Shown here: positions 28,731-38,426 of the stretch, piece by piece
How the letters are laid out: the number at the start of each line of letters is the position of its first letter
Numbering within the stretch: the stretch's first letter is position 1
Notes under the pieces: model-generated
The model's database searches: none
What the model was told of the DNA's origin: nothing
The model's input: the letters and a program-made list of their open reading frames with translations, nothing else
Assembly: GCF_000145235.1 (NCBI RefSeq)
Contig: NC_014391.1
Span: 5,661,501-5,725,500 of the forward strand
Length of the DNA stretch: 64,000 nt
From: Micromonospora aurantiaca ATCC 27029
Lineage (GTDB): Bacteria > Actinomycetota > Actinomycetes > Mycobacteriales > Micromonosporaceae
Direction of reading: 5' to 3'
Made by a program: the position numbers and the translations under genes

Positions 28731-28781
28731 GTGGAACGTCATGGGTGTCAAAACGACCCGGAGACACCCATGACGTTCCAC
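28731..28781. repeat. Perfect 19-base inverted repeat
   Basis: GTGGAACGTCATGGGTGTC (28731-28749) and its exact reverse complement (28763-28781) flank a 13-base loop. It is too long for an ordinary operator, and no gene ends beside it. It may be a dispersed palindromic element of this genome or a boundary hairpin between the divergent units. Confidence 0.85.
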
Positions 28782-29012
28782 TCGGTACGCGGACCGCGCG
28801 GAGGGGCGCCGACAGCACGAGTGGGACCGGCGTCGCGGGACCGCCGTGGAGAGCCTGATCGGCGCTACCGGTCGGGCAGCACGCGCCGGGGCCACATCAC
28901 CGGCAAATCCCTAAAAGCGAATCTTTCCCCGGATAAGTCGCGAAAAGGTCTAACGTCAGCCTTAGCTCGACTGACGTCGGGCTCAGGACGAACAGGGATG
29001 GAGACGCTGGTC

Positions 29013-30245
29013 ATGGCTAAGAAGATGCTCGGGAAGGTGGTCGCGGGCGCCGCCCTCGGCGGAGCCGGCCTTCTCGCGTTCACCCCGGGAATGGCCTACG
29101 CGGGCGGGCACGACGAGGGCAAGGTCATCGCCAAGCCCCACGTGGTGAAGGCGGGGGACACCGTCGAGCTGCTCGCGATCTGCTCCGAGCCGCAGAAGCA
29201 CGCCACCGTCTGGTCGAAGGTGACCGGCAAGGTCGACCTGCACCCGGCCCGCGACGGCGAGCACGGCGACTGGGCCGACCGCGGCGGCGACTGGGGCGGC
29301 GACCAGGACTGGGGCTGGGACGACAAGGGCCCGGACGGCAAGGACGACCACGGCAAGGACGAGCACGGCAAGGGCCCCGACGGCAAGGACGAGCACGGCA
29401 AGGGCCCGGACGGCCGCGGCGAGCCGGGCGGGGAGGGGCACGGCCCGGACGGCAACGGCCCCGGCGGCAGCGGTCCGGGTGGGAACGGCCCCGGTGGCAA
29501 CGGCCCGGGTGGCGACGGGCCGGGCGGGAACGGGCCGGGTGGCGACGGCATGCCGCAGCCTCCGGCGAACCAGCCCCAGCCGCCCGCCGGCCAGCCGGAA
29601 GGGCAGCCGCAGCCGGGTGGCGCGGGCGCCGGCGCGGCCGTCGACCCGGGCGACTGGCAGGGGCACGACGAGTACGGCCAGGACGCCGAGCCGGGCTGGG
29701 AGAAGGAGAAGGCGGGCGCGCCGGACTGGACCAAGGACGAGCACGGCCCCGACGGCAAGGACCGGTACGGCAAGGACGCCAAGGACGAGCACGGCAAGGA
29801 CGACCGTGGCGGCCGGCCGGACGACAAGGGCAAGGACGGCAAGGACGAGCACGGCTCCTGGCAGGACGGCAAGGACGACTGGCAGGGCGGCAAGGACGAC
29901 TGGCAGGCGAGCGGAGGCGCCTGGCAGGAGGACAAGGGCGACTACGGCAAGGACGCCGAGCGCGACTACGGCAAGGACGAGTGGGAGCACGGGAAGGACT
30001 TCGTCTACTACGGCGAGGCCACCGTGTCGCACGACGCCCGGCCGGGCCGGTACGAGCTGCGGGGCACCTGCGGTGAGGGCGAGCTGGTGGTCCTGCCGCG
30101 CGGTGGGGTCGACGGCGGCGACGGTGGCATGACGACCACCGGCGTGGACCGCAACCTCGCCACCGGCGGCGCGGGCATGATCGGCGCCGCGGCGCTGGGC
30201 GGCCTGGTGCTGCTGCGTCGGCGGCGGGCCGGTGGCCTGGTCTGA
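29013..30245 (+). CDS. Secreted low-complexity surface protein, likely sortase substrate
   Basis: A 410-residue exported protein. A signal peptide (residues 1-29, ending near AYAGG) is followed by a short folded region with two cysteines across the protein (LLAICSEP and RGTCGEG). Between them lie about 270 residues of low complexity: KDEHGKGPDG-like repeats, NGPGG repeats, a proline/glutamine run and WQ-rich repeats. The C-terminus has a small motif NLATGG, a hydrophobic helix and RRRR, the layout of a wall-sorting signal. The ATG at 29013 has GGAG nine bases upstream; an ATG at 28998 is possible. A sortase gene overlaps its end. Confidence 0.85.
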   Translation: MAKKMLGKVVAGAALGGAGLLAFTPGMAYAGGHDEGKVIAKPHVVKAGDTVELLAICSEPQKHATVWSKVTGKVDLHPARDGEHGDWADRGGDWGGDQDWGWDDKGPDGKDDHGKDEHGKGPDGKDEHGKGPDGRGEPGGEGHGPDGNGPGGSGPGGNGPGGNGPGGDGPGGNGPGGDGMPQPPANQPQPPAGQPEGQPQPGGAGAGAAVDPGDWQGHDEYGQDAEPGWEKEKAGAPDWTKDEHGPDGKDRYGKDAKDEHGKDDRGGRPDDKGKDGKDEHGSWQDGKDDWQGGKDDWQASGGAWQEDKGDYGKDAERDYGKDEWEHGKDFVYYGEATVSHDARPGRYELRGTCGEGELVVLPRGGVDGGDGGMTTTGVDRNLATGGAGMIGAAALGGLVLLRRRRAGGLV

Positions 30246-31032
30246 CCGGACGACGACCCGGGCCGGCGGCCGTCACGGAAGTCCGTGGCGTGCCGCCGGC
30301 GCGGCCGTCGTCGTCCTGCTCGCCATGGCCGGGGCCGGTCTGATCGGCGCGTCCGTCCGGACCGTCCCGCCACCGTCCCCACCGCAGCCGATCTCGCAGG
30401 CGGCACCGGGCACCACCGGCCAGTCCACACCGGACGGCACCGGCCAGCCGGCAGCGGACGCCGCCGGGGGCGGCCCGGCGACGCCGGGCCCACTGACCGG
30501 CGCACCCGGCGCCACCCCGGGCGCCGCAGCCGTCCCGGGCACCCCGGACACGACGGGCGCCGCCCCGGCTCCACTTCCCCGGTCGGCGCCGGTCACCATC
30601 TCGATCCCCCGCATCGGGGTGCAGGCGCCGATCATGTCGCTCGGCACGAACCCGGACGGCACGGTCCAGGTGCCCCCGCTGGGCCAGGCCATGAACGCCG
30701 GCTGGTACTCCCCCGGCGCCAGCCCGGGCGAGGCCGGCAACGCGGTGATCGTCGGTCACGTCGACTCCGCCCAGCTCGGCCCGGCGGTGTTCTTCAACCT
30801 CGGCGCGCTGGTGGCGGGCGACACGATAGTGGTCGCCCGGCAGGACGGCTCGTCCGCCACGTTCACCGTGCGGGAGGTCGCGTCGTACCCGAAGACCGCC
30901 TTTCCCGCCGCGCAGGTCTACGGTCCGTCGGACGTCCCGGCCCTGCGCGTGGTGACCTGCGGCGGGGTGTTCGACAAGACGGCCGGGAGCTACCTGAACA
31001 ACATCGTCGTCTACGCCCCGATGACCAGCTGA
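30232..31032 (+). CDS. Sortase (class E/F-like)
   Basis: A 266-residue membrane-anchored sortase. One helix spans about residues 19-40, then a Pro/Gly/Ala/Thr-rich linker to about 118. The catalytic domain has ISIPRIGVQAPI, the active His at 176 in VGHVDS, and the active Cys at 243 in VVTCGGVFD. The expected Arg near the end is not obvious (SYLNNIVVYA), as in some actinobacterial class F members. The GTG start lies 14 bases inside the surface protein gene, which strongly links enzyme and substrate. Confidence 0.88.
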   Translation: MAWSDRTTTRAGGRHGSPWRAAGAAVVVLLAMAGAGLIGASVRTVPPPSPPQPISQAAPGTTGQSTPDGTGQPAADAAGGGPATPGPLTGAPGATPGAAAVPGTPDTTGAAPAPLPRSAPVTISIPRIGVQAPIMSLGTNPDGTVQVPPLGQAMNAGWYSPGASPGEAGNAVIVGHVDSAQLGPAVFFNLGALVAGDTIVVARQDGSSATFTVREVASYPKTAFPAAQVYGPSDVPALRVVTCGGVFDKTAGSYLNNIVVYAPMTS

Positions 31033-31045
31033 GGGCGGCAACGGC

Positions 31046-31083
31046 AGTGGCCCGGTGGTCGGGGAACCGACCACCGGGCCACT
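31046..31083. terminator. Bidirectional terminator
   Basis: A perfect 17-base-pair stem (AGTGGCCCGGTGGTCGG and its complement) closes a GGAA loop. It lies between the convergent sortase and glutamate dehydrogenase genes and can end both transcripts. Confidence 0.85.
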
Positions 31084-31096
31084 CGTGCGTCAGCGG

Positions 31097-34000
31097 TCAG
31101 GCCGCCGCCGAGGTCCGGACCAGGGTACGGATCTGGCGCAGCAGCACCGACAGCGCGGACAGGTCGGCGCGGGACTCGTCGAACTCCCCCATCGCCCGGT
31201 GCGCCCGGTGGATCGAGGTGGCGTTCGCCTGCTCCCACTCCTGCACCCGCTCCACCGGCGGCACGTCCTCCGGCGTGGACCCGAGCACCTCGGCGGTGAG
31301 CGCGGCGAGCGCGGCGTACAGGTCGTAGCGCAGCGCCATCCGGGCCAGCGTCTGCCACCGGTCCTCGCGGGGCAGCAGGGAGATCTTCGACAGCAGCGCG
31401 TCGACCCGGAACCGGTCGGAGAGCACGAAGTAGACCGAGGCCACCTCGCTCACGTCCCGCCCGGTGCCCTGCGCCGTCTCCACGATGTCCAGCAGGCCGA
31501 AGCTGTACATCAGGCGGGTCGCCTGCTCGGCCAGGTCACGCGGCAGCCCGCGCTCGACCAGCGACTCGATGTGCGCCGCGATGGCCTCCCGCTCGGTGCC
31601 CCAGAACCGGTTCTCCAGGTCCGGCAGGAGCCGGGCCACACCGTCGCGCAGCCGGGCGATCTCCGCCGGCACGTCGATCGGTGACCTCCGGTTGGTGACC
31701 AGCCAGCGCACCGCGCGGTCGAGCAGCCGCCGGGTGTCCAGGTAGACGGCCGTCTGCAACTCGGGCGAGACCTTGTTGTCCAGCGCCTCGACCGCGTCCC
31801 ACAGGTCGCGCAGGCCGAACACCTCGCGGACCACCACGTACGCCCGGAGCACGTCCGCCGCGGACGCCGCCGTCTCCTCGACCACCCGGAAGACGAACGA
31901 GATGCCGCCCCGGTTGATCGCCTCGTTGACGAGGACGGTGGTGACGATGTCCCGGCGCAGCCGGTGCCGGCCCATCCGCTCGGCGAAGCGCTGCCGCAGC
32001 GGCGTCGGGAAGTAGTTGACCAGGACGTCGGTCGTCCACTCCTCGTCCGCCAGGCCCTCGCCGACGATCTCGCGCTCCAGCACGATCTTGACGTACGCGA
32101 GCAGCACCGCGAACTCCGGAGCGGTCAGGCCGCTCTCGGTGCGGACCGCCAGTTCCTCGTCCGACGGCAGCGCCTCCAGCGCCCGGTTCAGCGCGCCGGA
32201 CCGCTCCAACTCGTTGATCATCCGCCGGTGCACCGGGAGCAGCGAGGCGGCCTGGGCCTGGGCGTTGTTGAGCGCCCGTGCCTGGTCGTAGTTGTCCCGC
32301 AGCACCAGCTCGGCGACCTCGTCGGTCATCTGGGCCAGCAGCTCGTCGCGCTCCGGCCGGTCCAGCTCACCGTCGGCGACGGCCGTGTTGAGCAGGATCT
32401 TGATGTTGACCTCGTGGTCGGAGCAGTCCACACCGGCCGCGTTGTCGATGAAGTCGGTGTAGATGCGGCCGCCGGTCGAGGCGTACTCGATCCGGCCCTG
32501 CTGGGTGAAGCCCAGGTTGCCGCCCTCGCCGACCACCCGGCAGCGCAGGCCCTTGCCGTCCACCCGGATGGCGTCGTTGGACTTGTCCCCCACCTCGGCG
32601 TTGGTCTGGCTGGACGCCTTGACGTAGGTGCCGATGCCGCCGTTCCAGAACAGGTCGACCGGCGCGGTGAGGATCGCCTTCATCAGCTCCTGCGGGCTGA
32701 GCTGCGTGACGTCCTCGTCGAGGCCGAGCACCGCGCGGACCTGCGGCGATACCGGCACCGACTTCGCCGTACGCGGGTGGACGCCGCCGCCTTCGGAGAT
32801 CAGCTCGCGGTCGTAGTCCTCCCACGACGAGCGGGGCATGTCGAACAGCCGCTTGCGCTCCTGGAAGGACCGGGCCGAGTCCGGATCCGGGTCCAGGAAG
32901 ATGTGCCTGTGGTCGAACGCGGCCACCAGCCGGATGTGCTGCGACAGCAGCATCCCGTTGCCGAACACGTCGCCGGACATGTCGCCGACGCCGACCACAG
33001 TGAAGTCCTGCGTCTGGGTGTCGTGCCCCAGCTCCCGGAAATGCCGCTTGACCGACTCCCAGGCGCCCCGGGCGGTGATGCCCATCTTCTTGTGGTCGTA
33101 GCCGGCCGAGCCGCCGGAGGCGAACGCGTCGCCCAGCCAGAAGCTGTGCGCCTCGGAGATCTCGTTGGCGATGTCGGAGAACGTCGCCGTGCCCTTGTCG
33201 GCGGCCACCACCAGGTACGGGTCGTCGCCGTCGTGCCGCACCACGTCCTCGGGCGGCACGATCTCGCCGCTGACGATGTTGTCGGTGACGTCGAGCAGCG
33301 CGGAGATGAACTCCTTGTAGCAGATCACCGCCTCGTCCCGGTCACCCGGCTTCTGCTTGAGCACGAAGCCGCCCTTGGCGCCGACCGGCACGATCACGGC
33401 GTTCTTCACCATCTGCGCCTTGACCAGGCCGAGCACCTCGGTCCGGAAGTCCTCACGCCGGTCGGACCAGCGCAGGCCGCCGCGGGCCACCGGCCCGTAG
33501 CGCAGGTGCACGCCCTCGAACCGGGGCGAGTAGACGAAGATCTCGAACTTGGGTCGCGGCGCCGGCAGGTCCGGGATGGCCTGCGGGTCCAGCTTGAACG
33601 CCACGTACGCCTTGGGCCGCCCGCCCACCGGCTTCTGGTAGAAGCTGGTACGCAGCGTGGCCTGGATCAACGTCAGGTACGACCGCAGGATGCGGTCCTG
33701 GTCGAGGCTGGCCACCTCGTCCAGCGCCTCGCCGATCGCGTCGACCAGTTCGCCGCTGCGCTGCCGCCGCTCGTCGAGCGTGGTGGCGCCCGGGGCGAAC
33801 CGGGTCTCGAACAGCTTCACCAGCAGTTCGGCGATCTGCGGGTACGCGATGAACGTCTGCTCCATGTACTCCTGGGAGAACACGGTGCCGGCCTGCCGCA
33901 GGTACTTCGCGTACGCGCGCAGCACGACGACCTGCCGCCAGGTGAGCCCGGCCCGGAGCACCAGCTCGTTGAAGCCGTCCACCTCGGCCTCGCCCCGCCA

Positions 34001-36160
34001 GGCGGCGGCGAAGGCGTTCTCCACGTGCGGACGCACCTCGGCCAGGTCCTGGTGCCGCTCGGGCAGCTCCAGACCGAAGTCGTAGAGCCAGATCCGGCCG
34101 TCGACGCGCTCCACCTCGTACGGGTGCTCGTCGACCACCTTCACGCCGAGCGAGTGCAGCACCGGCAGCACGGCGGAGAGCATCATCGGCTCGCCGTACC
34201 GGTAGACCTTGAACCGCACGTCCATCGCCTCGTCGGCGTCGGCGGCGCGGGCCGCGTACGGACGCGGCGGCGCCTGCTTGCGGAACAGGTGCATCTCCAG
34301 CTGGCCGGGCTCCTCCAGCAGCTCCAGCTTCGCCAGATCCTTCATCGCCTCGTACGGCGTGTGCCCGTCCTTGTAGCCCTCCGGGAACGCGTCGGCGTAC
34401 CGGGCGAACAGGTGCTTGGCCTGCTCGTCACCGAGCTTGCGTTCCAGCACCAGCCGGTAGTCGTCGTCCCACAGCCGGGTCGCGTCGGCCAGCTCCTCGG
34501 CGAGCAGGTCGGCGTCGATGTCTCCGGGCGGGTTGTTCGGGTCGGTACGCACGATGAAGTGCACCCGGGCCAGCATCGACTCGGTCACCCGCGTGGTGTA
34601 GTCGACGCCGACGCCGTTCAGCTCACGCAGCAGGATGTCCTGCATGCGCAGCCGGTTCTGTGTGGTGAACCGGTCCCGCGGCAGGTAGATCAGGCAGGAG
34701 ATGAACCGGCCGTACGCGTCGCGGCGCAGGAACACCCGCAGCTGCCGGCGACCCGCCATCCGCAGCACGCCGATCACCGCGTGGTAGAGGTCGTCGGTCT
34801 TGATCTGGAACAGCTCGTCGCGCGGGTAGGTCTCCAGGATCTGCAACAGGTCCTTGCCGGAGTGGCTGCGCAGGCTCAGGCCCGAGCGGTCGAGCACCTC
34901 GGCGACCTTGCGCCGGACCACGGGCAACTCCTGCACGCTGGTCCGGTACGCGGCGGTGGAGAACAGGCCCAGGAAGCGCCGCTCCCCGACCACCTCACCG
35001 GCCTCGTTGAAGATCTTGAAGCCGATGTAGTCGAGGTACGCCGAGCGGTGCACTGTGGCACGCGAGTTGGCCTTGGTGATGATGAGCAGGCGCTTCTCCA
35101 GCACCTTCTCGTGCGCCTCGGGCGTCATCGAGTTCAGCGACCGGGCCTCCGGCGAGTCGGAGCGCAGGATGCCCAGCCCGGTGCCGAGCACCGCCTCCAG
35201 GGCCTGCCCGCCGCGCGCGCCGTCGGTGTCGACCAGCCGGTACTCCCGGTAGCCGAGGAACGTGAAGTGGTCGTGCGCCAGCCAGCGCAGCAGCTCCACC
35301 GAGTCGGTGATGTCCTTCTCCGGCACCGGCGGGCGGTTGTCCGACGTCCGGGCGGCGGCCAGCTCGTCGGCGAGCGCGAGGGCCCGCTGCCGCATCTTCG
35401 GCCAGTCCTCGACCGCCTCGCGCACGTCGGTGAGCACCCGCTGCAACTCGCGCCGCAACGTCTCCCGCTCGGCCGGGTCGCGGACCGGGTCGATCTCGAT
35501 CCGCATCCAGCTCTCGACCAGGTCACCGGCGATCGCGTCGTCCGGCTCCACGTCCGCCGACACCTCGGTGAGCCGGCCCAGCGGCTCGCGCCGCACCACG
35601 ACCAGCGGGTGCACGAGCAGGTGCACGTCCAGGTGGCGGGAGTTCAGCAGGGCGGTCACCGAGTCGACCAGGAACGGCATGTCGTCGGTGACGATCTCCA
35701 CGACCGTGTGGTGCTGCTCGGCGTCCGGCTCGTGGATGCGGAGCTTCAGCTCGCCCGGCACCCGCTGCTGGGCCAGGTCCCGGTGGGCCCGGGCCGCCTC
35801 CAGCATCTCCTCGGCGGTGAAGCCGATCAGCTCCTCGTCCGGCGCGAACCGCCAGAAGCGGTCCACGAGTGTGGCCGCGTCGTGGTCGTCGCCTGCCAGC
35901 GCGACCGCCTGGGCGACCAGCCGCTCCGCGTTGGGAACGGGCTCGTCCAGCTCGGCGTCCTCCGACTCGTCGGCCAGTGCCTGCGCAGGCAGGCCCAGGT
36001 CGTAGAGGGTGTCGATGCTGGAACCGGTCATCCCGGTCACTCCTGTGTCGAGACGGCTGAAACCGTCTCCGTCGGTCGCCGAATCGAAGCTGTCGTCGTC
36101 CCGGCCGGTGTCAGCCTGCCGGAGGTCGGGTCCCGGTTTGATCGCCGGACGCCGGTCCAT
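31097..36160 (-). CDS. gdhB: NAD-specific glutamate dehydrogenase, large (180-kDa) type
   Basis: A 1,687-residue catabolic enzyme that oxidises glutamate to 2-oxoglutarate and ammonia with NAD. N-terminal regulatory ACT-like regions run to about residue 700. The catalytic core follows, with GGLRWSDRREDFRTEVLGLV, the substrate Lys region VPVGAKGGFVLK, and GDMSGDVFGNG. Length and pattern match the large Streptomyces and mycobacterial enzymes. The ATG at 36160 has GGGGAG eight bases upstream. A second ATG at 36031 also has a good AGGAG, so a product shorter by 43 residues is possible. The gene stands alone, with a terminator after it. Confidence 0.95.
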   Translation of the reverse strand: MDRRPAIKPGPDLRQADTGRDDDSFDSATDGDGFSRLDTGVTGMTGSSIDTLYDLGLPAQALADESEDAELDEPVPNAERLVAQAVALAGDDHDAATLVDRFWRFAPDEELIGFTAEEMLEAARAHRDLAQQRVPGELKLRIHEPDAEQHHTVVEIVTDDMPFLVDSVTALLNSRHLDVHLLVHPLVVVRREPLGRLTEVSADVEPDDAIAGDLVESWMRIEIDPVRDPAERETLRRELQRVLTDVREAVEDWPKMRQRALALADELAAARTSDNRPPVPEKDITDSVELLRWLAHDHFTFLGYREYRLVDTDGARGGQALEAVLGTGLGILRSDSPEARSLNSMTPEAHEKVLEKRLLIITKANSRATVHRSAYLDYIGFKIFNEAGEVVGERRFLGLFSTAAYRTSVQELPVVRRKVAEVLDRSGLSLRSHSGKDLLQILETYPRDELFQIKTDDLYHAVIGVLRMAGRRQLRVFLRRDAYGRFISCLIYLPRDRFTTQNRLRMQDILLRELNGVGVDYTTRVTESMLARVHFIVRTDPNNPPGDIDADLLAEELADATRLWDDDYRLVLERKLGDEQAKHLFARYADAFPEGYKDGHTPYEAMKDLAKLELLEEPGQLEMHLFRKQAPPRPYAARAADADEAMDVRFKVYRYGEPMMLSAVLPVLHSLGVKVVDEHPYEVERVDGRIWLYDFGLELPERHQDLAEVRPHVENAFAAAWRGEAEVDGFNELVLRAGLTWRQVVVLRAYAKYLRQAGTVFSQEYMEQTFIAYPQIAELLVKLFETRFAPGATTLDERRQRSGELVDAIGEALDEVASLDQDRILRSYLTLIQATLRTSFYQKPVGGRPKAYVAFKLDPQAIPDLPAPRPKFEIFVYSPRFEGVHLRYGPVARGGLRWSDRREDFRTEVLGLVKAQMVKNAVIVPVGAKGGFVLKQKPGDRDEAVICYKEFISALLDVTDNIVSGEIVPPEDVVRHDGDDPYLVVAADKGTATFSDIANEISEAHSFWLGDAFASGGSAGYDHKKMGITARGAWESVKRHFRELGHDTQTQDFTVVGVGDMSGDVFGNGMLLSQHIRLVAAFDHRHIFLDPDPDSARSFQERKRLFDMPRSSWEDYDRELISEGGGVHPRTAKSVPVSPQVRAVLGLDEDVTQLSPQELMKAILTAPVDLFWNGGIGTYVKASSQTNAEVGDKSNDAIRVDGKGLRCRVVGEGGNLGFTQQGRIEYASTGGRIYTDFIDNAAGVDCSDHEVNIKILLNTAVADGELDRPERDELLAQMTDEVAELVLRDNYDQARALNNAQAQAASLLPVHRRMINELERSGALNRALEALPSDEELAVRTESGLTAPEFAVLLAYVKIVLEREIVGEGLADEEWTTDVLVNYFPTPLRQRFAERMGRHRLRRDIVTTVLVNEAINRGGISFVFRVVEETAASAADVLRAYVVVREVFGLRDLWDAVEALDNKVSPELQTAVYLDTRRLLDRAVRWLVTNRRSPIDVPAEIARLRDGVARLLPDLENRFWGTEREAIAAHIESLVERGLPRDLAEQATRLMYSFGLLDIVETAQGTGRDVSEVASVYFVLSDRFRVDALLSKISLLPREDRWQTLARMALRYDLYAALAALTAEVLGSTPEDVPPVERVQEWEQANATSIHRAHRAMGEFDESRADLSALSVLLRQIRTLVRTSAAA

Positions 36161-36448
36161 CGGTGCCACTCCCCTCGACCCACCGCGTTGTGGGTCACTC
36201 TGCCGCCCAGCCTAGGCCCTACCGCGCGGTACCTCCCGCGGCGGACCACTGGCCGGACGTCCGGATCGGGACTCTGTCCTTTCACCCGTTGCGGGTCCGT
36301 GGTCGGCCGCTCGCGGAGTACCCCGACTGGCGATGTTCATCACACTGCCACACGCCGCTTCTGGCGCTGCCGGAGGCCGTGGCGGGGCGGTGGGGAACGC
36401 CGGGCCGTACTAGCGTGCAGGGCAGTTGAGCACCGGAGGGACTGCTTC
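36161..36448. other. Divergent gap between glutamate dehydrogenase and penicillin-binding protein
   Basis: These 288 bases contain the two divergent starts. GGAAC near 36,396 followed by TAGCGT near 36,412 could form part of a promoter for the penicillin-binding protein, but the match is weak. I see no small gene or structured RNA. Confidence 0.35.
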
Positions 36449-38416
36449 ATGCCCGTGTCGTACCCCGTCCGCCCCCGCCGTCACACCCGTCACCGCGCCC
36501 TCGCGGCGCTGACCGCCGTCCTGGTCACGGCCGGCGCGCTGACCGGATGCTCCGGGGACGACGGCCCGGAGACAGCCGTCGAGGCGTTCCTCGGCGGCTG
36601 GCGCTCCGGTGACCTCCAGGCGGTCGGCTTCGTCGAGCCGACCGGCGGGCGGCTGCCCGCCGGTGAGGTGACCAAGCAGATCCAGGCACTCGCCGGCGCG
36701 CTCGCGGCCGACCCGCCGGAGCTGGCCCGCACCGGCGACATCACCACCAAGGGTGACGTCGCCACCGCCCGGGTCAAGGTGAGCTGGGCGCTGCCCGGCG
36801 GCGGCACCTGGGCCTACGAGAATCCGGTACGCCTCAAGCGCGGCGGCGACGACCGGTGGCAGGTGATCTGGGAGCCGTCGGTGGTGCACGAGAAGCTGGA
36901 GAGCGGTGACAAGATCGCGCTGCGGCGGGAGCCGGCGCAGCGCGCCGGTGTGCTGGACGCGGCCGGTCAGCCGATCGTCGCGCCACGCCCGGTGGTCCGG
37001 GTGCAGCTCGTTCCCGGCGAGGTCGACGACGTCCCCGGCATGGTCCGGAAGCTGGACGCCGCGTTCAAGGCGATCCGGCCCGCGCTCACCCCGCCGGTCG
37101 ACCTGGGCGACCTGCCGAAGCGGCTCAAGGAGGCCAAGCCGGACGGCCTGGTCGAGGTGGTGACGTTGCGCGACGAGGCGTACCGGCAGATCAAGCCGCG
37201 CATCTACGACCTGCCCGGCACCCGGTTCGTCTCGGAGCAGCTCATGCTGGCGCCGACCCGCGAGTTCGCCCGGGCGCTGCTCGGCTCGGTCGACCAGGCC
37301 ACCGCCGACGACCTCCAGGCCCACCCCGACCGGTACGCGCGCGGCGACCTGGTCGGCCACGGCGGTCTCCAGGGCCGGTACGACGAGCGGCTGCGCGGCG
37401 TCCCCGGCGTCACCGTGATCACCCAGCGGACCACCCCGGACGGCAAGGTGGAGCCGACCGGCACGGAGCTGTTCCGCGCCGACCCGAAGCCCGGTCAGCC
37501 GGTGAAGACGACAATCGACGCGGCCACCCAGAACGCCGCCGACGCCGCGTTGCGCGGGCAGACCCGCCGCTCCGCCCTGGTCGCCGTGCGGATCAGCGAC
37601 GGCGCGGTGCTGGCCGCCGCGAACGGCCCGGGTGCGGCGGGCGACAACCTCGCCTTCACCGCCCAGGTGCCGCCCGGCTCGACGTTCAAGATGGTCAGCG
37701 CGCTCGGCCTGCTCGACCGGGGCGCGGTGACGCCGCAGACGACAGTGGACTGCCCGAAGACGTCGACAGTCGAGGGCCGGGTCTTCAAGAACTCGGACAA
37801 CTTCGAGCTGGGCCCGGTGCCGTTCGCCACCGACTTCGCCAAGTCGTGCAACACCGCGTTCACCGCGCTGGCGCCGAAGCTCGGCCCGGACGGGCTGGCC
37901 CAGGCCGGCCGTACGCTCGGCCTGGAGGCCGCGTGGGATCTGGGCACCGACGCGTTCACCGGCAAGATCTCCGCCAACGGCTCGGCCACCGAGCAGGCCG
38001 CCGCCGCGATCGGCCAGGGCACCACGCTGGTGAGCCCGCTGGCCATGGCGAGCGCCACGGCGGCGGTGGCCCGGGGCAAGTTCGAGCAGCCGAAGCTGCT
38101 GCTCGACCCGGCGCCGGCCAAGCCCGCGCCGGCCGGCGAGGCGCTCAAGCCGGAGTCGGTGACGGCGCTGAAGTCGATGATGCGCGGGGTGGTGACAGCG
38201 GGCAGCGGCAGCGCGCTGGCGGACGTGCCGGGCGAGCCGGTGCACGGCAAGACCGGCACCGCGGAGTACGACAACAATCCGGCGCACACGCACGCCTGGT
38301 TCGTCGGCTGGCAGGGCGACGTGGCCTTCGCCGTCTTCGTCGAGCAGGGCGGGGCGGGCTCGAAGGTGGCGGCGCCGATCGCCGAGAAGTTCCTGCGCGG
38401 CCTGGCCGCGAGCTGA
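36449..38416 (+). CDS. Penicillin-binding protein (transpeptidase), lipoprotein
   Basis: A 655-residue cell-wall transpeptidase that cross-links peptidoglycan. The N-terminus is a lipoprotein signal with the lipobox LTGC, Cys at 34. An NTF2-like MecA N-terminal domain follows (about 38-150), then a dimerisation domain, and the transpeptidase domain from about 350. Its three active motifs are complete: STFK at 411-414, SCN at 466-468, and KTGT at 601. GGAGGG lies eight bases before the ATG. No division or sporulation genes adjoin it. Confidence 0.93.
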   Translation: MPVSYPVRPRRHTRHRALAALTAVLVTAGALTGCSGDDGPETAVEAFLGGWRSGDLQAVGFVEPTGGRLPAGEVTKQIQALAGALAADPPELARTGDITTKGDVATARVKVSWALPGGGTWAYENPVRLKRGGDDRWQVIWEPSVVHEKLESGDKIALRREPAQRAGVLDAAGQPIVAPRPVVRVQLVPGEVDDVPGMVRKLDAAFKAIRPALTPPVDLGDLPKRLKEAKPDGLVEVVTLRDEAYRQIKPRIYDLPGTRFVSEQLMLAPTREFARALLGSVDQATADDLQAHPDRYARGDLVGHGGLQGRYDERLRGVPGVTVITQRTTPDGKVEPTGTELFRADPKPGQPVKTTIDAATQNAADAALRGQTRRSALVAVRISDGAVLAAANGPGAAGDNLAFTAQVPPGSTFKMVSALGLLDRGAVTPQTTVDCPKTSTVEGRVFKNSDNFELGPVPFATDFAKSCNTAFTALAPKLGPDGLAQAGRTLGLEAAWDLGTDAFTGKISANGSATEQAAAAIGQGTTLVSPLAMASATAAVARGKFEQPKLLLDPAPAKPAPAGEALKPESVTALKSMMRGVVTAGSGSALADVPGEPVHGKTGTAEYDNNPAHTHAWFVGWQGDVAFAVFVEQGGAGSKVAAPIAEKFLRGLAAS

Positions 38417-38426
38417 GGCGTACCGG

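Larger units (their letters stand above)
28365..29012. other. Intergenic region upstream of the cellulase and the surface protein
   Basis: These 648 bases separate divergent genes. They contain a CebR-like operator at 28623-28636, a perfect long inverted repeat at 28731-28781, and an AT-richer stretch at 28,900-28,965 that probably holds the promoter of the surface protein. An open frame antisense to this region has no ribosome binding site or protein-like composition, so I call no gene. Confidence 0.6.

Noticed and set aside
28880..29000. Possible c-di-AMP riboswitch before the surface protein
   Set aside because: The stretch is AT-richer and has a short dyad (ACGTCAG/CTGACGT), but the conserved blocks of that riboswitch are not present.
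29330..29560. Tandem short repeats that could be a minisatellite
   Set aside because: They lie in frame in a secreted protein and encode K/D/E/H/G and NGPGG repeats. I keep them as protein structure rather than a separate DNA element.
31964..36448. A very long open frame on the plus strand opposite the glutamate dehydrogenase
   Set aside because: Its translation is repetitive His/Arg/Val/Leu-rich with no domain, and it is the antisense shadow of a clear 1,687-residue enzyme. Only its final part from 36449 is the real penicillin-binding protein.
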